Source: Paraphysomonas bandaiensis (Eukaryota > Chrysophyceae). From it: a stretch of DNA of 64,000 bases. The stretch lies in the NCBI GenBank assembly GCA_965644295.1, contig CBFFRP010000284.1:124001-188000 (forward strand). The letters run 5' to 3'. This document shows positions 1-10,712 of this stretch, piece by piece; position 1 is the first letter of the stretch; every line of letters begins with the position of its first letter. A model generated the notes under the pieces. That model saw nothing but the letters and a program-made list of their open reading frames with translations, had not been told where the DNA came from and ran no database searches. The translations under genes were made by a program, and so were the position numbers.

Positions 1-265
1 TGACAACTATGTTAGATACACTTTCTGAATATGAAAAATTCCCAACCTCGCTCGTTTTCACCAGAATAAAACTTCTGAAAAATTTGAATAGCTTCATCCT
101 GCAGTATTCCAGACTCAATTTCATAAGGAGAAGGACTACATCACTGGTGAGTCATGTTTCAAGTTGCCATTTGCATTACCTCTCATGGTGAAGAGACAGA
201 ATCGATCCATTTCCTCCAAATCGTGTATTATGACAACCAAATATAACTTTCCGTACACCTACTCT
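1..265 (-). pseudogene. Partial duplicate of ADAT2 exons 4-5
   Basis: This segment is identical base for base to 1119-1383 of the ADAT2-type gene just to the right. On the minus strand it holds the 3' part of exon 4 (180-265), the 44-bp intron, all of exon 5 (47-135) and the following intron up to its acceptor. It lacks the 5' exons and the zinc-binding motifs. Its right end abuts the truncated end of dispersed repeat copy 1 at 266. Full identity, introns included, means a very recent duplication or an assembly redundancy. The left limit is the window edge, so its true extent is unknown. Confidence 0.85.
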
Positions 266-781
266 GGGAAATTAACGTGAGCCGCAAACATAGACCGCAG
301 ATATTCTTCTTCCCAGTCATAACGGAATGCTTGTGTGGTACAAGAGGCACCAATAAGTAAGTGTCACTTGTGTAGAGTGTAGAGTGTAGACGTCGTTGGG
401 CCCTGACGAATAAACAGGCATCTGGGATCTGGCACAGAGCCCACCTCTAGGCATCTGGGGTATTGGACTGTCTACTGAAGTCAAGCATCCAGGCTGTTTG
501 CTGTTCACCTCAAGAACTCAAAAAAACTGAAGTCAGCAGATGTCAGGTATATGAACATACTGCTTTCTCACTGCCTTTGCTTTGAGTGATGGAGTGAAAG
601 TAGTTGCACCTTGGTGCTTTCGGCGACGCACTAGCAGATTCCGTAGTTACAGGTTAGTTAGTTACAGGTGAGTTTGTACTAGTTAGTTACAGGTAGACGT
701 CTATCTAGTTTGACTAGTTTTCATCTAGCTACTAAGCTGGTGCTGAATCTTAACGCCTATTGCTAATAAGAAGACTTTCAA
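266..781 (+). mobile_element. Dispersed retroposon-like repeat, copy 1 (5'-truncated, long form)
   Basis: This copy matches the family defined at 7343-7827 from the GTGAGCCGC stretch through GGCGACGCAC to the end CTATTGCTAATAA...GACTTTCA. It lacks the first ~65 bp of the full element, ending at 266 where the ADAT2 duplicate begins. It carries the extra ~60-bp block (AGCAGATGTCAGGTATATG... to GAGTGATGGAG) seen in the long-form copies. It has no coding capacity. I found no clear target-site duplication, which suits a copy caught up in the local rearrangement. Confidence 0.75.
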
Positions 782-1064
782 TAACAGACCTTGGTGTTTT
801 AGTTGTTAATTTCGATAAACTGCAAGGAACCTCTAACTAACTAAGAAAACTCAACTTAAACGCCTTCTTTAGTTAGACAATCCTATAATAAAGATAGAAA
901 AGCAGAGCATTTAGTGGCCTCGTGCTCTGATATTGGTACCAGGTAAATGGTTGATATTAAAGTTGAACGTCATCTCAGGACAAGAACGATGCAATGATAA
1001 CGACTACTAACATGGTTCCAAAACAGTTAGTGTGTTACTATTACAATTTACAGAACCAAGTCAG

Positions 1065-1846
<782 letters not shown>

Positions 1847-2537
1847 GCTGTATATACGCGCTACGACTCTACAGATCTCGAGAAACCACTACTCAAACAA
1901 TGAATCCACGTCTAGATAGAGTATCACAGTGCTGTCTATATGAGTCATGAGATGGAGGAAGAATGGCCACTCTCTGTGTACACCTGGTACAGCAGTGATC
2001 AGCTGTCATTGTGTATGTACTGCTGTATGTGTGTGTCGGTATTTATAGATGTACATGAGTACGTACATTATGTAGGTACGCAGGTTGCTTTTTGGAAAGA
2101 ATTTTACCACTTCATACAAAATTTTGACCTGAAAATTTAGATGTATAAGTATTTTTTTCGTTCCAGAAAAATCTACACAGCAACTCATTTTCCCCATCAC
2201 CTATTTTTCCTACATTGTAGTTCAAATGAATCGCCAACCACCACAAACGATCGATCCAGATCCAACCCGACACCTTTCGTTTCCTCTGCACTTCCTCTTC
2301 CTCTTCCTCTCATATGGAGCTCATCTCACTAGGAGTTTCTCTATATTAAAGTAGAATATACACTGAGATATATAAGTAGAACAATTTAAGATAGATCACT
2401 TATAAATACCCCTCTATCTGATTATATTTCTTATAGTCTGAACTTACGCATGTTTGTTCATGAGGGCATGCAGTAGATTATAAGGATCTTAGTGGCGTAT
2501 CTTATCTTGCGAGATCTCAGTTTATATTTGAATCGTC
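1847..2537. promoter_or_regulatory. Divergent intergenic region between ADAT2 and PHD genes
   Basis: This stretch lies between two divergent start codons, so it should hold both promoters. It contains GCTGTATATA just upstream of the ADAT2 start, TACAGCAG at 1988-1995 and TACTGCTGTAT at 2018-2028, the motif that recurs at other gene starts in this window. No coding region is convincing here. Confidence 0.45.
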
Positions 2538-5500
2538 ATGGATGATGGATGCTCCAATGAGACTAATCCATCAATCACTTTCCAGACGACATCAAGCTGT
2601 GGGTCAGTGCGGAGGTCTCAGAGGAATCCTAATGATGCTCTTCTAACTCGATCAGATGTCAAAAGACTCGTAGAGAAAGTTAAAGGGTACAGTGCCGCGG
2701 CCGCTGTTCGTTATTTGTGTTTTAATTGTAGTTGTTTTTAGAAATCATCCGGATACAGTGGTGTTTAAAATTAAGGAGATGATAATGGCGGATATCAGCC
2801 CGGCTGTGTTTGATCAAGTGCTGCTGTCTTTTGAAAAAAACACTGTGTGTCAGGCGATGTACATACAAAACCTTTCACTCGCGATTCGCGACGAACAGCT
2901 TCGACACTTAATTGAACTGTTGAAAACCAAAATGATATGGTGCTTAAATATTGGTGAAAATTATGAAGTGTCGAAGTCCTGTTGGTTGGAGTTTTGCAAT
3001 GCCTTGCCTTCTACCAACATAACGCACCTATACGTCTCCGAGCATGTGATTCCAATTGAGCTTAAGAACAAGATGCGAGAAAATATTCGGTGAGTATTAA
3101 GTTGTATTGTTGTTTAGATTCTTGAGTGATATACCTGCATAGAAATAACCGTAAAAAGCACGACATGCATTCTTCGATCCGTAATATAAAGGTTATATCG
3201 CGGTGTACCAATATGTGGTGGAACCCGATCAATGCCATCAAGCATCAGATAGAAAGCCTTGGGTCTTATGGAAGTGGAGCTAAGACCAAAAAACAAAAGG
3301 CTGATGCTGGAGAGAGAACCGTTTCCGCGGCTCAATTGCTAAGTGAGAACCCATCCCATCCTGCGTACTGGGCAGAAGGGTGCGGAGGTAAAGGGGCAGA
3401 AACGCCCTGGACCTTCAACTGCATATGCAAGGAAATGTGTTCTTCCTATGAGAACTATCGGTATCATCCCACCGGCCCCATGTATGAGTGCACTGACTGT
3501 AAGGTCTGGAGTCATACTGAGTGCATGCTGGGTAAGGTTAGCAATGAGGACCTAGAAGAGCTTACGGTGAGCATGTCGCTGCTACTCTCTCTGTTGTTTA
3601 ATGCTATTCATGAAAGGTGTTGCATTGCAAAAAGTGTGCTGCACGAGTCCGACGACAGAACTTGGCTGTATTACGAGGGATGAATATGGAATGGAAAGAT
3701 GGTCGCGCTAGAAGCAACAGCAGCCTGTCAAACTGTGAGGGTACTCTTGAAGCTGATCGCTGTAAAACAGAGTGCGATGTTGGTCACAGTAATGGCGGGA
3801 ACGAGAATGTTGACAAGCACAACGAGGGAAAGGTAGAGGCCTCCGTAACACAGGGGGGAAGTGGCACAGAGTCCCTTGGTAAGCGAGGGGATTGTGATCA
3901 TTCGTTATTATCAGACGCAACGTCGGACCTTCCGATACCTACCGCAGTGGATTCTCCGACGAAGAGATACAGGCCTACACCTAATCCACATGATAATGTA
4001 CACACGAAGCCACTTCCTATGTTTACTGACTTCCATTTGGACACGTGTGCCGCAACTAATTCACTCTGTGAGGAGCCCGAGCTTGCTCGCAGCGAAGATA
4101 TATCTGGATCTACGGATATAGCAGAATCATACTTTGAGAGAGACTGTGCTGTGAGCATGACTTCACCGATCACTGCCACAAGCAGCCCTCAGCTCCACCC
4201 AAGCAATATGGAGCTGGATGTAACGGATATAACCTTACCTGCACCTGCGGTTTTGGATTGCAACCCAGTGGTTACAGGCCCTGATCGAACCACATGCTCT
4301 GATACTCCCGCTCTCACCCTCACCGTGCCTGAATTGACAGCACAGCAGTCTATATTATCTGTAGAGTCGGAGCCGATTGCTCCAGAGTGTGACGTGGATA
4401 CGAAGTTGCTGACCTCGGGTGTGGCAAATATGAGAACAGGTGATGTTGATGCATCTACTGCATCCGACAGAAATTCTGGGACCACACCGGCCTCTGCGAA
4501 TGCGATATCTACTGTACCAACTGGCCACATATCAGGCGGTCCAATTTTGTCAACAACTGCCCCGTCGTCTTCGTCATCTTCAACATCTTTTCTTTCTGAC
4601 AGCAGAATGCTGTTGAGCACAACTCACACAGCATCTCCGCAGCAATCGCTGCAGAAAGGAATTAATGGCGGAGGGGCTTTCCCTCTACTGACTTCTATCC
4701 TCTCCGCCACAGGGGCAGGAAATGGAAGTCCTGTACCAGGCGATGCTGGAGGAGTAGCGGATATGTCGTACTACCCACTCCGTGATCTCACTAGTCTCAC
4801 ACCAACCATGGACACAATCCCGACCACGTTAAGCACAGTATCTACCGCTGCCGTTACTGCCCCAACACGAAAACTCTCTGTATCATCTCCGTCTAAAACT
4901 GCTCGGTCGAGGTCAGGTAGTGGACAGTCAGTTCGCAGCGCTCAAGGGAGCAAAAACAATTTTGGTTTTGACTCATCCAAAAATGGTTGTCAGACGACTA
5001 TCAATGGAAAGGACGTCGCCGAAAAGAAATCCGGTAGTAGTGCAGCCGCAAGTAGCTCTCGAAAGAAAAGTAACGGTGTGAAATCACCTACAGGAGCTAA
5101 GACTTCTAGAAAGTCATCGACAGGAACGACAAAGGCCAGAGCTGCAACTTTGGATGGTTCTACGACAACGAGTAAGACAACAAATAGAACTGGACAGCTC
5201 GATGCGGGTGTCGGAAAGTACAGCAACGATTCTGTGAAGCATATTAAGAAAGGGCCCGCCGCTGTCCAGGCTATTAAGTCAGAGCTGATCAGAGTTAGTA
5301 GTGCTGTGGCGAACAACGCACACCCTTCAATGACTTTGTCTGAAGCTACTTCGGCGTCGATCAGTCAGGGACAGCCGCGAGATGCTCCTACATCGTCTTC
5401 ATCGAATCAAACCGTTGATCGGGCGGCGGGCCCCACACCAGCCAATTCTGATACAGGAGGCAGTCTAAGTAATGTGAGATCTCTTGTTGATACAATTGTG

Positions 5501-6667
5501 AATGGTGCCATGGTAGTTGCGAACTCAAGGGCTGCTAGTACCATGAAATCTACCGATGATGCCTCGGCAGCGAGTTTGTTGAATGGTAACGAAAGTGGAA
5601 TATCCACAGATGACAAATCGCCGAAAACATGTACTAGCAAGACTGCCTCAAAGCAAAGAGCGGGCTATACGGGTAGGAAAAAAACGGATGCATCTCTGAA
5701 CGGGTCAAGCTCAGACTGTGGCTCTCTACAAGCTTCTGGTAGTGATTTACCTGTTCAAGACGCTAAGAATCAGGAGCCAAGTCGTACTAAGAATTCAGGG
5801 AAGAACTCATGTAAATCTGCATGTACCTCCCCAAGGTCGATAGGTGCGCAGAAGAAGGAGCCGAAAACTACCACTGTTGAATTTGCTCTAAAGTCGCAAG
5901 TATCGGGATCGGTTCCTCCTTTTAAGAAAAAGCGTACTTCCAAAGGAGCCAATTTCCGAATGTTTACACGTGTTTGGCTTCCTGCTTTCAAGATGGAGGG
6001 TAAGATCGTTGAAGAGAAAAATGGAGGATGGAAATACGTGCAATTTGATGTAGGTATTCCTCTTCCTCTACCACCGTCACTTGCATCATTTGTGCCCCAT
6101 TCCCCTCGTTTAAATAAGGGAGTCTTAGATGGCAAGTGGTGTCGTGCATGTGACATGGAGGAGATAGCATGCAATGGCAATAATGGCGCATCGAAAGCAG
6201 ACTCTAAAAGCTGTGATAGATATGGTAGCGATGAGGATGGGGATAATGACAGCACTCGAAGCGATTGTGAGGATGGCAACGTATCGAGCAACATGGGTAG
6301 AAATGGGGGAAGTTACCGCTTTCACTCAGCAGGGTCTAGGTATGACGACCATGTTCCTGGGGAAGACATGGAAACTGGCGAAACGGACGACACGGAATTC
6401 AGTGTGATGAAACGAAAGCGTGATAGGGCAGATAGTATGGATGCTGGGAGTAGCGTGTTCTTCAACAGCAGCATGAGTCCATCTGAGCGCGAGGTCGTCT
6501 TTGCACTTGGTATGAATACTAATCTTGAAGATTCGATGACTGGTAGGGGAGTGTCTGTTGCGATGGGCAGCGCAGCCACCATGGATGATGTGGGTTGGCA
6601 TGCAGTGAATGTTATGGAATATGGCGGTTTTGGTCTTGACGATGAACCCGATGACTGGAACCTATGA
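2538..6667 (+). CDS. PHD-finger nuclear protein with CTNMWWNPIN module
   Basis: This is probably a chromatin-associated reader protein. Exons: 2538-2686, 2742-3089, 3143-3566, 3617-6667; phases agree; 1,323 aa. Residues ~90-205 form a conserved-looking module ending THLYVSEHVIPIELKNKMR, NNRKKHDMH and CTNMWWNPINAIKHQ. I associate this arrangement with uncharacterised algal and stramenopile proteins. Residues ~253-325 are a PHD finger: CIC, then YECTDCKVWSHTEC, then LHCKKCAA, giving the C4HC3 zinc ligands. The last PHD pair lies across the third intron. About 650 residues of Ser/Thr-rich disordered sequence follow, then a KKKR cluster that could be a nuclear localisation signal. A small folded segment (TRVWLPAFKMEGKIVEEKNG...) and an acidic tail end the protein. 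The exact ligand of the PHD finger cannot be told. Confidence 0.8.
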
Positions 6668-7231
6668 ACGAGACATCGGAAGATGTTAGTATCCTGTTGT
6701 TATTGTCCCTTGTATATTAGTCGCTTTATCGTTAATTACCGACAAGAAAGAGTACATGTAGTTAGCATTTTACGACAGGTTTTAGCGCCACGCCCTCATA
6801 CCATCCTTATCCATTGTGTTAATTAGTGCCCTACACTTGAGTAATAATGCAAAAATGCGAAAGCATATTTAATATCAACCTTGGTGGCACTTTCGTTTGT
6901 AGTGGGTGAAGCGCGAAAATGAAACAGAAAATGATAACTGTTTAGAGTTTTGCCCATTTTATCACTGGGATCGTTGAACGGAAGTTAACTCTTCAGACTA
7001 GACAGGTTTTTCTTTTGCATACACAATTGTGCCATTGCATGAAGTACATCGCAACATAGTTTTAGCTGTGATATAGCAACCACTGTTGAATTATTGTATC
7101 TGCAATTGTCATGATGTATTTAACGAATGGGATATATTATTGGACCTAGCCCAGTAGACGCAATAAAGTGGTGTAAAAACCTAAGTAAATATTCATATTT
7201 GCAATTAACACTTTTACTAGGTAGACTAGAT
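6668..7231. other. Downstream intergenic region
   Basis: This AT-rich sequence follows the PHD gene and holds its 3' UTR. I see no open frame or repeat that can be supported. It ends at the hAT target-site duplication. Confidence 0.4.
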
Positions 7232-7342
7232 GTTTATAGCAGGGCTGCGTAACAATTAATTGCAATTATTAGCTATAGCTCGCGCAAGTTTTATTGCAAT
7301 TAATTGCAATTTAATAGTGCCAAATTAACTTAATTACTTATT

Positions 7343-7827
7343 CCCTCAACAAAGTCGGACTCGCACCTTTTCGTGGTGTTCTGGGGGATAAGTACCGGAG
7401 TTATTTCTCTGGGAAACTAACGTGAGCCGCAAGCATAGTCAGCAGATATTCTTCTGCCCACTCATAGCCGAATGCTTGTGTGGCACAAGGGACACCAATA
7501 AGTGTCACTTGTGTAGACGTCTTTGGGTCCTGACGAATAAACAGGCATCCGGGACAGGGCCCACCTGAAGGGTAATAACCGGGGTATTGGGCTGCCTGCT
7601 GAAGTCAAGCATCCGGGATGTTCACCTTAAGAACTCAGAGCGGAAGTGGCCGCACCTTGGTGCTTGCGGCGACGCACAAGCAGCTTCCGTAGCGTTAAAT
7701 AGTAGGATAAAAAAAGTGTGTACTGATTAGTTACATGTAGACGTCTAACTAGTTTGTCTAGCACTCATCTAGCTACTAAGTTGGTGCAGGTTTTTAACGC
7801 CTATTGCTAATAATAAGACTTTCCATA
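7343..7827 (+). mobile_element. Dispersed retroposon-like repeat, copy 2 (full-length short form)
   Basis: This is a 485-bp element beginning CCCTCAACAAAGTCGGACTC and ending ...CTATTGCTAATAATAAGACTTTCCATA. It is bounded by 12-bp direct repeats TAATTACTTATT (7331-7342) and TAATTACTCATT (7828-7839), one mismatch. It has no open frame. It sits inside the hAT element, so it inserted later. Variable-length target duplications and loss of the CCCTCAAC end in other copies suggest target-primed reverse transcription, as for a SINE or the 3' end of a LINE. I found no convincing sense-strand Pol III A and B boxes. Confidence 0.8.
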
Positions 7828-7830
7828 TAA

Positions 7831-8016
7831 TTACTCATTACGAGCAAGTCTAGAATCTTTAATCGTACTTGAATTCCACAGAAATTTATTAAAGCGCAAG
7901 AACATAGGGGACTCTAATCGATGAGGTGCCATAGATTTGCGCAGATCACTCATGTTAATTTTTGCTCTACAAAACACCCTTTCTACACAAATAGTAGTGG
8001 AGTAAATATGCTTCAA
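7831..8016 (-). pseudogene. hAT transposase C-terminal dimerisation fragment
   Basis: The minus-strand frame reads STTICVERVFCRAKINMSD, then LRKSMAPHRLES and MFLRFNKFLW. This matches the hAT C-terminal dimerisation region (SERVFS..., R..L.P..VE, FL..N pattern). The segment immediately upstream on the minus strand (8038-8241) reads acidic, lysine-rich sequence in another frame, so the original gene is frameshifted and truncated. No catalytic RNase H-like residues remain in the window. Confidence 0.65.
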
Positions 8017-8537
8017 GCAGCGGTACTTAGTTAGTTTTTGGTAGTTTGCAGTCGGTTTTGTTCTTGGTGCGCTTGGTGTCTTCTCGCCAGTGAGTCAACA
8101 CCATCATCTTCTTTTTTCTCTCCTTCATCAGTTATGTCCAACAAAAAACGTTTGAGTTGCGCCTTCTCAGGTCGAGTGAGAGTGTCCTCCAACCCGCTTT
8201 GGACTTTCACGACCGTACAAAGAACGCAGTACTTCTCTTAATGTAATGATATTTATAAGGAGAGGACAACCTCTTCCCACCATTTGAATAGCCGTTATTA
8301 TAGCCATTCAGGGTGATGGCCATTACAAGGGCAATCATTGGCTATTGACCTAGATGTTTTCCAAGTTCTAATTCTAATATTTTATTTATGTCCAAATACA
8401 TATAGCAAATAATTTCCTATTAATTGCAATTTAATAGCAACCTTCCAGCGAGCATTATATATTATAATTGCAATGATTAGTATGTTCCATGTAATTTAAT
8501 TGCATTCAATTAATTGTTACGTAGCGCTGGTTTATGG

Positions 8538-9914
8538 TATTCGCCAAGTCAGAAGTCAGAATTACTAATTTTCACTCAAGCATGGAAGCAGAGTGTAAGT
8601 ATCAGTTGATGACACAGATATTATATAGTATACATGCAATACGTTACATTTAATCTTCGAATTCTAATGAGAATTGGGCAGTTTATTGTGGCCAAGTCCA
8701 GTGAGTAGATCTGCAGCTTCCACAGGCATCGAACCCCGCACACTTTGGATGGGCAAGAAGGATGTCATCAGGGTCAACAGAGAGTAGATACTGTCACCGA
8801 AGAGTTTCTCTATGCTTGTAATTAGGCACTATATACGCTATAACCTACCATTCTCGAGCTCATCCTTGTATTTGTTTCTAACAACTGACGGTGAATTATC
8901 GGCGGGCCTCATTGGTTGTTCCCCGAGTACAAAATAGTTCGATTCTTGCGCATAAACCATGAGCCATACTTGGAGTTCTTATTCCCGAAATTTGAAAGTT
9001 GCTTCCAGTCTAAACTACTATTCGCTATCATACCCGAGATCGACATCTCTTTTTAATCATGGTCATATTTACTCAATCTATATCGCCATTACTAGCAACA
9101 AATACAATCAGATCTTAGAAAGTAAAGTGAGGATCTTATATCTTATACAGTCAGAATATTTCACATAATATATCATAATATGAATATATATGTTATATTA
9201 AGAGACTATACATACATGCGTAGAGTACTGTTTGAGCTGGCGATACATAGAATATAAAATATAAAAAATAATACCAAAAATAGGCTTTTTTCTTATTTTC
9301 CGAATTATTTATATCCATTTTACACCCTACAGTTGAGAATCTTCTCTTATATGGCTATCATAGTATTGATTGCAATATATTGTGAGCTACTTTAACAGAA
9401 ACAATGTTGATGGGAATTTTGGCCGGTCGACCAATCAATATATTGTAGAATGTATTGCAATTCAATATATTGTTTTCTCGCCTTGTATCTTATCATCTTC
9501 TCATTAATTCATGTACATTAGTTCATGTAGTTCTGGTGTCAATTGCTGTAGTATTCAACTAGCGGTCAAAATTCAAATCCCTTTAATACATATTTTAATT
9601 GCTTACGAATAGGCAAACTCAACACGGAAAACGAGATGATTTTGAAAGTAAAATGTATATAATCCCAACGAGATCTCAACGATATATAGCGAGATGGACG
9701 CAAACCAACACATTAGTACTTCGCCGGTGTATTACCATAATATACATATGATGTATATATTATTATTAAAAACTAAGCCAACTGCAACAGGTACGAAATA
9801 TACTGCTGCAATACCAGGTTGGTCACTGAACTATGCCAATACTACGAACAACATTACATAAAGCAGTTCTTGTTTCTAAATTCAAAAGGAGAATAGCATA
9901 TACGCTTAACTACC
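8538..9914. other. AT-rich intergenic region
   Basis: No supported gene. Around 9363-9475 lies ATTGATTGCAATATATTG-type sequence with inverted partial copies (CAATCAATATATTG). A loosely similar stretch, with GAGCTAC followed by CAATRTTGATGG, occurs at 49795-49915, so both may be remnants of one old element. Confidence 0.35.
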
Positions 9915-10712
9915 CTATATATATGTATCGATTCCACTAAGAAATGGGTGTGATCCATAGGTGTTGTTGTGTTCTGTGCAAAACCTTTTCGGGTCACGTA
10001 CATTCCTGCGAAAATGAGTACACCACTCCCGGAATATAGTAAGCCAATCATCAGCAGAATCTGCCCACGTTAGGTAATATTTATTGTCGCCGAATGCGAT
10101 AGGAACAATGGCACCACCTGCATCTAAATCCAGAAAGGAAACTACACCATGTAAAACACCGGGCCAGTTTGGTTTGAATATATCATCGACCATAATCAGG
10201 CCTCCTGGAGACAACACCGAGAACGCTAACGCCAAGTCATGCCTCGTACAGTCATACGAGTGACACCCATCTATACTGAACAATGAAACACGGCGGCCAT
10301 TTAACAGTTCGCTAATATCTTTTTCACTCATTGCCAGTGAATCGCCCTGATGAATCACGATGTTACTCATATTTAGAGTGCAGTGATCTTTCAAATTTTG
10401 TGTAAATATATGTAAACTTCCATTACCAGAGTGATCATGATTTAAATGCTGCATATCAAAAACATCAATTGCAACCGCAAGGGCTGTGTCGGGGAGATGG
10501 TTGGCCATATGAATAAACGATTTGCCGTGATGGACTCCTATCTCAACTATAGTGTCCAGTTTACCGCGATCTCTCATCACTTTCATTAGATGCCCAACAG
10601 TGTGTGAGGCTACGTACCAGCCCCCCACATTGGGAGGACGAATAGATAGAGCTGTCCGAATATACGATGTGAAGCATAGGATCCACAGTAAGACACTTCT
10701 AATAGACGACAT
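9915..10712 (-). CDS. Secreted or membrane-anchored class I SAM methyltransferase-like protein
   Basis: A single exon of 265 codons. Residues ~5-23 (SVLLWILCFTSYIRTALS) form a signal peptide or signal anchor. The rest has class I methyltransferase features: motif I TIVEIGVHHGKSF, an acidic residue after strand 2 (AIDVF), HQGDS, and FSIDGCHSYDCTRHDLALA followed by LSPGGLIMVDDI. The DGCHSY plus PGG-DD pattern fits the Methyltransf_24 group, enzymes related to cephalosporin hydroxylase and sugar or phenolic O-methyltransferases. With an N-terminal signal it probably acts in the secretory pathway, perhaps on glycans. The substrate cannot be told. Upstream, 10760-10900 is GC-richer but not convincingly coding. 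Confidence 0.75.
   Translation of the reverse strand: MSSIRSVLLWILCFTSYIRTALSIRPPNVGGWYVASHTVGHLMKVMRDRGKLDTIVEIGVHHGKSFIHMANHLPDTALAVAIDVFDMQHLNHDHSGNGSLHIFTQNLKDHCTLNMSNIVIHQGDSLAMSEKDISELLNGRRVSLFSIDGCHSYDCTRHDLALAFSVLSPGGLIMVDDIFKPNWPGVLHGVVSFLDLDAGGAIVPIAFGDNKYYLTWADSADDWLTIFREWCTHFRRNVRDPKRFCTEHNNTYGSHPFLSGIDTYI

Larger units (their letters stand above)
7240..8529. mobile_element. Degraded hAT-family DNA transposon with nested repeat
   Basis: The left end reads CAGGGCTGCGTAACAATTAA and the right end, inverted, reads CAGCGCTACGTAACAATTAA, giving imperfect terminal inverted repeats. They are flanked by 8-bp duplications GTTTATAG (7232-7239) and GTTTATGG (8530-8537). An 8-bp target duplication and CAG-type ends are hallmarks of the hAT superfamily. 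The interior holds a decayed transposase fragment (7831-8016) and a later retroposon insertion at 7343-7827. The AT-rich subterminal regions repeat AATTAATTGCAATT. The element is non-autonomous as it stands. Confidence 0.75.

Noticed and set aside
4189-6601. Long minus-strand open frames opposite the PHD gene
   Set aside because: They are mirror frames of Ser/Thr-rich low-complexity coding sequence with no domains.
7343-7370. B-box-like GGTGCGAGTCC on the minus strand of the repeat family
   Set aside because: It lies at the end opposite to, and on the strand opposite from, where a SINE promoter should be given the 5' truncation pattern; no A box was found.
8722-8760. Possible tRNA T-arm (TCGAACCCCGC on the plus strand, GGGTTCGATGCC on the minus strand)
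   Set aside because: The flanking 5-nt stems do not pair and no acceptor or anticodon arm can be folded around it.
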